Assembly: GCA_039602395.1 (NCBI GenBank)
Contig: JBCNJP010000007.1
Coordinates: 99,154,772 to 99,218,771 of the forward strand
Direction: 5' to 3'
Source: Deinandra increscens subsp. villosa
Lineage: Eukaryota; Streptophyta; Magnoliopsida; Asterales; Asteraceae
Length of the DNA stretch: 64,000 bases
Below are positions 34,714-44,071 of this stretch, piece by piece (the stretch's first letter is position 1; each line of letters starts with the position of its first letter). The position numbers and the translations under genes are program-made. Under the pieces are notes generated by a model that saw only the letters and a list, made by a program, of their open reading frames with translations, did no database searches and was not told where the DNA came from.

Positions 34714-34985
34714 CATTAGTTTCTTTTAACCATCATCTTTCTTTATAAATTATCTTTGCCGTTAGAAAAATGAAAATTGATTATATTATTAAATAAATGA
34801 ATCTCGTTATTAATTGTTTATGCGGTTTTTTATTTGATCCCATAATAGATAAAATTAATTTTGCCTCTTAAAACTATTAAAAGTTAATATAAAAATTTAT
34901 TTTATCTTTTTTAATTGTAGTACATATATAGTTTGAAAATATACATTTTGATTTATTCGAATTCATAAACCAACAATTTATCTAA

Positions 34986-35643
34986 TCTAGTATAAAGTAG
35001 TCACTTTTCTAGAATTCTAAGTTAGAAGAAGATGACACTTAAAAGAAGTTAATTTCGAAAAATAAGTCACTTTCAACTTTTTTTTTCTATTTTAAATTTA
35101 TAATGTTTTATATTGCCGACAAAATAAGGGTTCAAACATTTCAAATTAACTTTATAATTTTAAAATCTAATATATTAAACAAAAATTATCAATGTCACGT
35201 GTCTTATCAAATTGATGTTATTAAAATTTTCTTATCTCTCTTATATTAAAAACCAACCCTTCATATTATTAAATACTAATAATTCTAAATGATTATATTA
35301 TATAACTAAATATCTGAATACTTATTTTAATAATTTTTAAAGCTTAATAAATTATAATAAGACTTATTTTTTTAATGACAAATATATATTTACATCAAAT
35401 ACACTCAATTATCTTATCTTTTAAATATATTTTAATAATTCTTAAATCTTCATTATTTGTTATTTATAATTTTCAATATTCATTATTTATTATTTTATAA
35501 GTGTATGCCCAAATAAGTTTCATTGTTTTTATATATTCACGTTTAAACTTATGCTTAAAAAATATAATAATAGTTATATTCGAAGTTATTAGTTATATTG
35601 TTTTTTAAGATATCTCGTGTAATACACAGGTTGATATAACTAG
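34986..35643 (+). mobile_element. Non-autonomous Helitron
   Basis: The 5' end is TCTAGTATAAAG preceded by A (34985). The 3' end is CTAG (35640-35643) followed by T, with a short hairpin upstream (CGTGTAATACACAGG region, ~35614-35629). Insertion between A and T, a 5' TC, a 3' CTRR and a subterminal hairpin are Helitron hallmarks. At 658 bp, AT-rich and without Rep/helicase coding sequence, it depends on another element. Confidence 0.6.
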
Positions 35644-36009
35644 TGTTACTATGAACAATTACCTACCTATATACAAAATTTATGAAAGCTGGCATCATTT
35701 TATTGCAGAGTGTACAAGTTAACGAAGTGTGTACTTTTGGTACTAGTTAGTCATGCGCTACGTACATGTTTCTTTATTTGCTTTACACGTATTGTGTCTG
35801 GATTGTGACGTTCGTTGTAGCTAAACATGCGTCTTTCTCTGTTTCTTTATTTTTCTCACGCGTGTAACCTCATTCTCTCTCTATTTGTGGTTTTTTTCTT
35901 CTCTTTCTCTCCCTCTTTATTTCTCTCAATAGTCTAACCTCATTTTCTCTCTACATTTATCCCTCTCAATTTCTCTTTTACGGTTTTAGTTTGTCTTTCT
36001 CTCTACTTT
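35644..36009. other. Noncoding, C/T-rich in its right half
   Basis: A C/T-rich run (TTCTCTCT-type, 35865-36002) is the only notable feature. It could be a worn 5' leader; no ORF follows it. Confidence 0.4.
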
Positions 36010-36175
36010 AGCTCTGATGAGCATTTTGTGTTATGTGATGATCTTACCACTAGACCTGAGAGTTTTGTACTGTTCCGATGAGTTCATGTGTCGGTTTAGC
36101 TCTGATTAGCATTTGTGTTCTATTGTTTTGATGGTCTTGGTGTGGGTGTGCTGGTTTAGTCATGGCGAGGCGATG

Positions 36176-38746
36176 TGTGACATCCGGGAATTTCAAGGTT
36201 TACTTCCGTTAGACAAACTCCGTTAGTTACGTTATAAGTATTAACTTAGTAACTAATACTTAACTAGGCCGAATACGTCCACGTCCTTTGGTTGATCACC
36301 GAACCCGCCCATATGTGTTATGTGTTCATTTATTGATGTCACTATGTGCAATGTGATTTAAATACATGATTTAGTACTATGAATAGCATGACAAATTGTA
36401 AATCCTTGATTATGTGGAAACTGACCACTTTTGGGTAACCAGCGAAACTACCGGGCGAAACTATAATGTCGCCCGGCAGCCTGTTGGTTCACTTGTGATC
36501 AGAGCCAGTTTCGCTTGGCCAGCGAAACTGCCAGCGAAACTAGGCCCTGATATATAATAACATAAAACCCTAGTTGCCTCATTTTGTTGCACCATTCTCT
36601 CCAAAACACACACACACACCTCTGGAAATCTGGTCAGTCGAGATTCACACCGAGCCATCGAGATCTCAGCCCCGAACCATCATCCATCAAGCTTGGAGAT
36701 CGAACCGTGAGTCCCAAAACCACCATTTCTATGTTTTCTATGTGTTTTCTCAAAAAGCATGCCTAGATCTCCATAGAATCACTTGATCTTCTGATATATT
36801 GCTTAGAGATGCTAGATCTACTATAAAGTTGATAACTTTACGTGTAAAACTGATCCATGATAGAGATTTGTGCCATTTTAGTCATTTTAGGGTTTTAAAT
36901 GCATTTTGGTGATTTGATGATGAATATGCATGAATAAGGTGTTAAAACTTGTTGTTTGATGTTGGTAAATGCCTATGTATGCTAAACAATGAATTGCATG
37001 AGGTATAGAAGCTGTTAGGTTGATTTTTAGGCTGATCCGTATGTTTTTCGCGACCAGCGAAACTGTTGTGTTCTCTGGGCGAAACTGTCCAGCGAAACTA
37101 TGCATATCTTCAACCAGCGACACTATGCAGCGAAACTGCAGTGTCGCCGGGTAAACCAATCAGACCAGCTCGAGCGAATCTACCGAGCGAAATTCCCTGA
37201 ACGAAAGTTCAAACCAGTTTCGGGCGAAACTAGGCTAGCGAAACTGTGCCAACAGTTTCGAGCGAAACTAGCCTAGCGAAACTGTGTCACCGGGCATTGC
37301 CTAGCGAAAGTGCTGCCCGTGTACATAGCGAAACTGCCTAGCGAAACTAGGCTAGCGAAACTGTGACCAGAATCTAAACTTGTGCAATTTGCTTGAATGT
37401 TATGCCATGACTACATGATTATACTATGATGATACATGCCTTGATTTCTGATGAATATGAACCCTTGTTTATGATCAACCATCGGTGTCGTGTGTCGATA
37501 TGTCGTGTCTTAGCTTAACGTGCTATGTTATGGGCCATAGTGAACGTTGTTTGAAATAAATTAGACACAAGACTAATATATAAGACCTAAATGAATTATA
37601 GGTCTTCATTAAGAAATCAATTCAAGGATAATTAAGCAAGTCTAGCCGAGCAACCAAAGGTGAGTGTCACTAACCCGCAAGATACGATCCCGTTAGGGAC
37701 GGAAAGAACAACTTAGAAACAATGCTGACAAAACTTACGAGTGCTGAGCACCGGACGAATAAAATCGACTGTTTTTCACCAAAGTGTTTATGGGAACACT
37801 TGGGGGAATCCAAGCCGCTGTTTACGAAAAATAAAACTGATAAATGATTTTTGGGTTCGAAGGAAACCCTAAGTGAAATGTTTTAATATGGCTAGCATAG
37901 GTTAAAGGCTTTAAACCAAATGATATCACATGATTTCTAAGGAATGTTTTGTTTAAATAAAAAAAAGTCCTCATAATTAATTGTGCCATTAATTCGTGGA
38001 AGCGAGGGGATGTTGGGTAGATCTACTGGAGTTTGACAAACTCCGCTCCGGGGCACTGGAGGTGCACGGGGAACAATATCAGCCTATTTGACACCGTGAT
38101 CCCAAGAGGAGGACACGGGGGGAGGCAAAAAGAGCAGTGACGAAAGTCCGCAAATAAAAATAAATGACGGTGGAACACCGCAAAATAAATAGTCAGCTTG
38201 GTACAATCTTCCTTAGTGCATGAAACGACGGATTAGCTACCCGCGATATCGGTTGAGTTCTTTAATTCTTACAAGACTAAGCGCATATTAAATAATCGGT
38301 AATTGACGTTTAAAAGCATCGTCTTTCATAAAACAAATATTACGTATGTATATGTTGACAAAGAAAATGATTATGAGACCGGGCCAATGCATGACAAGCC
38401 CACCGTGAACTCACCAGCCTTTTGGTTGACACTTGCGTGGTTTTAACTTTTGCAGATCGCTGAGGAGTATCCGGAGCAGGTTGACAAGGCACAGGAAAAT
38501 GTTTACTTTTATTTGAACTAACTTAGGAATTTATATAACAATTCATGTTTTGTAATTAAAGCACGCGGTTAGTGCTAAGATATTTATGTTTAAATTCCGC
38601 TGCGTAACTATTGAAACTGTTTTATTTATGAACATTTGGACTTTACTCTGATTCGTTTAGTATTTGTAACTAATGGTTGTGGTCCTGGTCTAGTCGCACC
38701 CCTTAACGGTATAAACTCCGTTAGTGGTTGATTTGGGGGTGTGACA
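36176..38746 (+). repeat. 5' LTR of the Gypsy element
   Basis: 2,571 bp, starting TGTGACATCCGGG and ending GGGGTGTGACA. A TATATAATA box lies at 36551-36559. A perfect 10 bp stem (CAGTTTCGCT / AGCGAAACTG) lies near 36508-36532. About 15 copies of AGCGAAACT-type words crowd 36440-37370. A GTGAGT after GATCGAACC (~36708) could be a leader-intron donor. Confidence 0.9.
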
Positions 38747-38749
38747 GAT

Positions 38750-38762
38750 TGGTATCAGAGCC
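38750..38762 (+). promoter_or_regulatory. Primer-binding site of the Gypsy
   Basis: TGGTATCAGAGCC lies three bases after the 5' LTR, of the initiator tRNA-Met type. The following leader to 39298 is noncoding and contains a (TA)n tract at about 38916-38945. Confidence 0.9.
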
Positions 38763-39298
38763 ATAGGTTGCAGAGAACTGGAATCATTTTCTAAAACGAT
38801 TTGGAAACTGCAACTTGAAACCTTAGTTACAAACGAACAAACAAATTCCCAAAACAAAATTTTTACGTGCCAACCTGGGATACTCGCTCTGCTGTGTAAG
38901 TAAACGCTTCGTATGTATATATATATATATATATAGATATATATAGACCGTGTCTAAGAAGTCTAACGGAAAAACCTTAGGAAAAATGTCACACACGAAT
39001 ACGAAACGCGAATGATAATACGCGCACAATTCTGGGGAAAGCGACAACGAAACGATGCTACACGCTACATCCTGATTTCTACTACGACGACTACGCCGAT
39101 GGTGACTTTTATGGGAAAGCCGACTTTCGACGATAGCACTTACGACTTCCGACGTTCTCCTACGACGCCTCGATTTCGCACAAAATTTTTTTTCCTGAAC
39201 TAATAGTGGGATAACGGGAAATGGATGGTATACATATTATGGGATACGTAAAGAATATAACTGTGACTGAACACTGCCTACTTTAAACTGTCCAGAAA

Positions 39299-41287
39299 AT
39301 GTCTGGAAGAGCCGGAAGGAACAACATCAACTTGACGCCTGCACAATTGCAAGCGATGATTAACGAGCACGTGCAAGCCGCCGTAGCTGTCGTCCAAGCT
39401 ACAATTGCCGCGCATGGAAACATCCACCACTGCACTTTTAAGTCCTTCATGGACTGCAAACCAATGACGTTTTCCGGTGAGGAAGGAGCGGTAGGGCTCC
39501 TCAGGTGGATTGAGAAGTCTGAGAAGGTCTTCTCCATGTGTAACTGCCCCGCTGAAAACAAGGTGAAATTTGCGACTGGTACCTTTGAAGGAGCTGCCCT
39601 TACCTGGTGGAATGCTGAAATCCAGATGATTGGGTTAGATGCTGCCAATAACATGGAATGGGGAGCATTTAAGGACCTGATTATGGAGGAATACTGTCCT
39701 CGTGATCAAGTGAAGAAACTAGAAGGTGAATTTTTGAATCTGAAGATGTCTGGGTCTGAAGTCGAAGAGTACACTACGCGTTACCACGAGTACGCGGTAC
39801 TATGCCCCACAATGGTGGATGCTGAGTTCAAACGCATCGAGCGTTATCTGGAAGGCCTCGCGCCTCAAATTAAAGGAATGGTGACTGCTAGTAACCCAGC
39901 AACTGTGCAACAAGCTATTCGTCTAGCTCATAAGTTGACTGACCAAGAAATTGAGAAGGGAACTCTTCCTGCGAAAGCTTCTGAGAAGACAGCCTTGAGT
40001 GGCAAAAGAAAGGCCGAAAATGAGGTTCCTGAGGTGTCAATGAATCAGCAGAGTGTGGCCAACAGCTCTGGGAAATCCTATCACTCCCAAGGTCAAAGTA
40101 AGCGATCTGGTATCAATAGCAGCAACAACCGCCAGGGCGGAAATGGTCAGAACCTGCTCACGTGTAGCACCTGCGGCAAGCATCACTCGGGAGTCTGTAG
40201 AAAAAGTTTAACTTGTGGAAGGTGTGGCAAGAAAAGCCACGTGGCAAACGACTGTTGGGCAGTCATCCCTGAGCAACAAAATCGGACGAGGCAGAACAAC
40301 AACAACAATGGTAACAATCGGGGAAACGGGAATAACAATGGGCAGAACCGTAACAATGAATTCCCAAGAAGAAATGGCAATGGTTGCTATGAATGTGGTG
40401 CCCAAGGCCACATGAAGAGGGATTGCCCTCAACTGAGAAGACAAGGAAATGGCAACCAGGGAAACAACGGTGGCCATGGTAATGGTAATGGAAACGGCAG
40501 TGGCAATGGTGGAAATGGTGGAAACGGTAGAGGCCGAGCTTTTGTGATGGGCCAAGGAGAAGCTCGCAATGATGCCAACGTGATCAACGGTAAATTTATT
40601 CTTAATGGTTTCTTTGCTACCGTATTATTTGATTCTGGTGCTGAAAGAAGCTTTATTTCCACTAAGTTTGCTAGACTAATTAATGCTAAACCAGTTAACT
40701 TAGATGCTAAGTATGTGGTAGAACTAGCAAACGGTAAACTTCATGATACGACTCAGATAGTTAGGGACTGTAAGTTAGAACTAGCTGGCCGTACTATAGG
40801 AATCGATCTTATGCCCTTCCCGATTGGTAGCTTCGATGTTATAGTAGGAATGGATTGGTTATCTGAAAATCGAGCCGAAATTTTGTGTCATGAAAAAGTG
40901 GTTCGTATTCCACTCGAAGGAGGTGAGGTATTAACAGTTCAAGGCGAGAAAGGTGGGACAGTCACTGGTATTATTTCGTTTCTCAAAGCTCAAAAGTGTC
41001 TTCGTAAAGGTCACTTCGCGATTCTTGCAAACGTCACCGATTCGACGCTTCCCGAGCGTAAAATCAACGACTACCCAATAGTTCGCGACTTCCAAGATGT
41101 ATTCCCTGAAGATTTGCCGTGTTTGCCTCCATTTCGACAAGTAGAGTTCGGAATCGATTTAGCTCCTGGCGCCGCGCCGATAGCACGCGCACCTTACCGT
41201 TTGGCGGTAAGTGAACTCAACGAACTTTCCGCACAACTACAAGAGTTACTCGACAAGGGATTTATCCGTCCAAGTTCGTCTCCGTAG
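39299..41287 (+). CDS. Gypsy gag and protease (first part of gag-pol), ends at an in-frame stop
   Basis: 662 residues. The gag capsid region spans roughly residues 40-230 (ALTWWNAEIQMIGLDAANNM, EEYTTRYHEYAVLCPTMVDA). Cys/His knuckles lie at ~289-320 (CSTCGKHHSGVC, CGRCGKKSHVANDC) and a classic CCHC at ~363-376 (CYECGAQGHMKRDC), separated by Asn/Gly-rich linkers. The aspartic protease follows with its active site at ~444 (LFDSGAERSF), and RT begins at ~610. It packages element RNA and cleaves the polyprotein. The frame ends in TAG where the family normally has Trp in the early RT region; the same frame continues without shift, so the break is one nonsense codon. The ATG 39299 is the first in a long frame, ~550 bp after the LTR, a normal distance. 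Confidence 0.85.
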   Translation: MSGRAGRNNINLTPAQLQAMINEHVQAAVAVVQATIAAHGNIHHCTFKSFMDCKPMTFSGEEGAVGLLRWIEKSEKVFSMCNCPAENKVKFATGTFEGAALTWWNAEIQMIGLDAANNMEWGAFKDLIMEEYCPRDQVKKLEGEFLNLKMSGSEVEEYTTRYHEYAVLCPTMVDAEFKRIERYLEGLAPQIKGMVTASNPATVQQAIRLAHKLTDQEIEKGTLPAKASEKTALSGKRKAENEVPEVSMNQQSVANSSGKSYHSQGQSKRSGINSSNNRQGGNGQNLLTCSTCGKHHSGVCRKSLTCGRCGKKSHVANDCWAVIPEQQNRTRQNNNNNGNNRGNGNNNGQNRNNEFPRRNGNGCYECGAQGHMKRDCPQLRRQGNGNQGNNGGHGNGNGNGSGNGGNGGNGRGRAFVMGQGEARNDANVINGKFILNGFFATVLFDSGAERSFISTKFARLINAKPVNLDAKYVVELANGKLHDTTQIVRDCKLELAGRTIGIDLMPFPIGSFDVIVGMDWLSENRAEILCHEKVVRIPLEGGEVLTVQGEKGGTVTGIISFLKAQKCLRKGHFAILANVTDSTLPERKINDYPIVRDFQDVFPEDLPCLPPFRQVEFGIDLAPGAAPIARAPYRLAVSELNELSAQLQELLDKGFIRPSSSP

Positions 41288-43924
41288 GGAGCTCCGGTAT
41301 TGTTTGTTAAGAAGAAGGATGGAACGTTCCGCATGTGTATCGACTACCGAGAACTCAACAAGGTTACGATCAAGAATCGGTATCCTCTTCCTCGAATCGA
41401 CGATCTCTTCGATCAACTACAGGGTTCAAGCTACTTTTCAAAGATTGACCTACGGTCCGGATACCACCAACTTCGTGTTCGTGATGAGGATGTACCCAAA
41501 ACTGCTTTCAGAACTCGATATGGTCACTACGAGTTCCTGGTTATGCCGTTTGGGCTAACCAATGCACCTGCCGTATTTATGGATCTGATGAATCGAGTGT
41601 GCAAGCCGTACCTCGATAAGTTTGTGATAGTTTTCATCGATGATATTTTGATCTACTCCAAGACAAAGGAAGAACACGAGGAGCATCTGCGTCTTATCTT
41701 GGAATTACTCCGTAAGGAACAGCTTTATGCTAAGTTTTCGAAGTGCGATTTTTGGATCCGCGAAGTCCAGTTTCTTGGACACATTGTTAATGAGGAAGGA
41801 ATTCATGTCGACCCAGCTAAAGTGGAAGCTATAAAGAATTGGTCTACTCCAAGAGCGCCAACAGAAATCCGACAATTTTTGGGACTTGCCGGATATTACC
41901 GAAGGTTTATTAAAGGTTTCTCTCAATTGGCTCAACCCTTAACAGCCTTAACGCACAAAGGAGTGCAATACAGATGGGGTGAGAAAGAAGAGCGCGCGTT
42001 CCAAACGCTTAAAGATATGTTATGTTCAGCTCCAATTCTTGCGTTACCCGATGGAGTTGACGACTTTGTGGTTTACTGTGATGCATCAATCCAAGGACTT
42101 GGTTGCGTGTTGATGCAACGAGACAAAGTGATTGCCTATGGGTCCAGGCAACTAAAGGATACTGAGAAGAATTATACAACGCATGATTTGGAATTGGGAG
42201 CCGTTGTTCATGCACTCAAGATTTGGAGACATTACCTCTATGGAACAAAGTGCACAATATTCACCGATCATAAAAGCTTGCAGCACATCTTTGATCAGAA
42301 AGACCTCAACATGCGGCAAAGGAGGTGGGTTGAATTATTAAACGATTATGATTTGGCAATCAAATATCATCCGGGAAAAGCAAATGTGGTGGCAGATGCC
42401 CTAAGTAGAAAAGAGTACGAAAAACCTCGACGGGTACGAGCGCTTCAACTTACAATACATTCAGGATTACCGGATCGGATCCGCGACTGCCAACGAGAAG
42501 CTTTGAAAGCAGAAAACTTTGCAGCAGAAGCACTGCATGGTATAGATGGCCATTCTGAAGTTAAGTCCGATGGACTCACGTATTATAATGACAGAATCTG
42601 GATTCCTTTGTTTGGAAATCTCCGTGAGCTCGTGATGGACGAGGCTCACAAGTCAAGATACTCGGTGCACCCTGGATCGGATAAAATGTATCAGGACTTG
42701 AAGAATCTTTATTGGTGGCCGAATATGAAAGCCGACATTGCTCGATATGTGGCTAAATGCTTAACCTGTTCAAGAGTCAAGATTGAATACCAAAAGCCTT
42801 CTGGTTTACTGCAACAACCAAAGATCCCAGAATGGAAATGGGAGGACATCTCCATGGATTTTGTAACGGGACTACCTCATCGATCGAATCAACCGGATGC
42901 GATTTGGGTTATCATCGATCGATTAACCAAATCGGCACATTTCATTCCGATGAAGGAAAGTGATAATATGGATAAATTGACAAAACTGTGCATCGACAGA
43001 ATTGTGAAGCTTCACGGTGTGCCTAAGACTATCATTTCTGATCGAGATCCTCGATTTACTTCCCGTCTATGGCAATCAATGCAAGAAGCGTTGGGAACCC
43101 GACTAGATATGAGTACAGCCTATCACCCACAAACAGATGGTCAATCGGAACGAACCATTCAAACCTTAGAAGATATGCTCCGAGCCTGCGTTCTTGACTT
43201 TGGGAAAGATTGGGAGACTCACCTTCCACTGGTGGAGTTCTCTTACAACAATAGCTATCATTCAAGCATCGGCGCAGCACCTTTTGAAGCACTTTATGGC
43301 AGAAAATGTAGATCGCCCGTGTGTTGGGCCGAAACGGGTGAGAAAGGACTCACTGGACCGGAAGTCATCCATGATATGACCGAGCGAATTATTCAAATCA
43401 GGCAACGGCTAGCTGCAGCGCGTGATCGACAAAAGAGTTATGCCGACAAACGCCGAAAACCTCTAAAGTTTGAGGTGGGTAACAAAGTATTGTTGAAGGT
43501 ATCTCCCTGGAAAGGAGTGATACGCTTCGGGAAGCGTGGAAAGTTGAATCCCCGCTACATCGGTCCGTTTGAAATTATTGGGGAAGTAGGCCCGGTGGCC
43601 TATCGATTGCAACTCCCTGCTGAACTCGATGGAGTTCACAACGTGTTTCACGTTTCCAATCTAAAGAAATGTCTGGCTGAAGACATCGAAATAATTCCCT
43701 TGGAGGAATTGGAAATCGACGAACATTTGAGATTTATCGAACAACCAGTAGAAATCATGGGACGCGAGGAGAAAGCCCTCAAACGTAGCAAGATTCTGAT
43801 CGTCAAGGTGCGATGGAACTCAAAGCGTGGACCTGAATATACTTGGGAACGAGAGGATCAGATGAAGAAAAAGTATCCTCACCTGTTCGAGCAAACGTCC
43901 ACAGAAACTCAAGGTATGATTTAA
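41288..43924 (+). CDS. Gypsy pol: RT, RNase H, integrase, chromodomain-like end
   Basis: The frame continues from the nonsense codon, so the first Met (41300) is not a true start. [22 protein letters not shown] and the active site FIDDILIY (~41630). RNase [24 protein letters not shown] and ADALSRK (~42065-42410). Integrase: an HHCC zinc region (42645-42780, CLTCSRVK), a DDE core with Asp in SMDFVTG, Asp in ISDRDPRF and Glu in GQSERTIQ, then a GPY-like [11 protein letters not shown]-terminal [19 protein letters not shown] is chromodomain-like and may steer integration to chromatin marks. All catalytic residues I can check are present. The sole defect is the upstream stop; low-level read-through cannot be ruled out. 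Confidence 0.85.
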   Translation, partial: GAPVLFVKKKDGTFRMCIDYRELNKVTIKNRYPLPRIDDLFDQLQGSSYFSKIDLRSGYHQLRVRDEDVPKTAFRTRYGHYEFLVMPFGLTNAPAVFMDLMNRVCKPYLDKFVIVFIDDILIYSKTKEEHEEHLRLILELLRKEQLYAKFSKCDFWIREVQFLGHIVNEEGIHVDPAKVEAIKNWSTPRAPTEIRQFLGLAGYYRRFIKGFSQLAQPLTALTHKGVQYRWGEKEERAFQTLKDMLCSAPILALPDGVDDFVVYCDASIQGLGCVLMQRDKVIAYGSRQLKDTEKNYTTHDLELGAVVHALKIWRHYLYGTKCTIFTDHKSLQHIFDQKDLNMRQRRWVELLNDYDLAIKYHPGKANVVADALSRKEYEKPRRVRALQLTIHSGLPDRIRDCQREALKAENFAAEALHGIDGHSEVKSDGLTYYNDRIWIPLFGNLRELVMDEAHKSRYSVHPGSDKMYQDLKNLYWWPNMKADIARYVAKCLTCSRVKIEYQKPSGLLQQPKIPEWKWEDISMDFVTGLPHRSNQPDAIWVIIDRLTKSAHFIPMKESDNMDKLTKLCIDRIVKLHGVPKTIISDRDPRFTSRLWQSMQEALGTRLDMSTAYHPQTDGQSERTIQTLEDMLRACVLDFGKDWETHLPLVEFSYNNSYHSSIGAAPFEALYGRKCRSPVCWAETGEKGLTGPEVIHDMTERIIQIRQRLAAARDRQKSYADKRRKPLKFEVGNKVLLKVSPWKGVIRFGKRGKLNPRYIGPFEIIGEVGPVAYRLQLPAELDGVHNVFHVSNLKKCLAEDIEIIPLEELEIDEHLRFIEQPVEIMGREEKALKRSKILIVKVRWNSKRGPEYTWEREDQMKKKYPHLFEQTSTETQGMI

Positions 43925-43938
43925 TTTTGGGGACCAAA

Positions 43939-44071
43939 ATTCCTGTAACAGGAGGAGGATGTGGCGACCCTAAAACTTTTTGCTTTCTTTCCCAGCGACG
44001 ACAGCTGATGCTGCGAACGCTACGGCACGAGAATAATTTTCGGGACGAAAATTCCAATTACAAGGGGATGA
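43939..44071 (+). promoter_or_regulatory. Two successive polypurine tracts before the 3' LTR
   Basis: The first tract (ACAGGAGGAGGA, 43948-43959) is followed by TGTGGCGACCC at 43960. The second (AAGGGGATGA, 44062-44071) is followed by the actual LTR start TGTGACATCC at 44072. Each is preceded by a similar GGGAC(G/C)AAAATTCC motif. The target duplication shows that the second border was used here, while the solo LTR at 23140-25847 appears to end at the first. Confidence 0.65.

Larger units (their letters stand above)
32632..34714 (-). mobile_element. LINE (L1-type) with an inverted 5' segment
   Basis: The 3' part lies on the minus strand (34205 down to 32632) and ends in a poly-A, seen as a T run at 32632-32642. 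The 5' part lies on the plus strand (about 34206-34714) and encodes the start of the RT domain. The two parts meet head to head, with the most 5' LINE sequence at the junction and a missing RT stretch in between. This order is what twin priming produces. Total ~2.1 kb; both parts carry stops or frameshifts. I could not find a convincing target duplication. Confidence 0.8.

Noticed and set aside
36461..37159. Short frames within the Gypsy LTRs (also 44357-45055)
   Set aside because: They are identical in both LTRs because the LTRs are; they lie in promoter and leader regions and look noncoding.
40183..40662. Minus-strand frames opposite the Gypsy gag
   Set aside because: They are shadows of the Asn/Gly-rich linker codons on the opposite strand.
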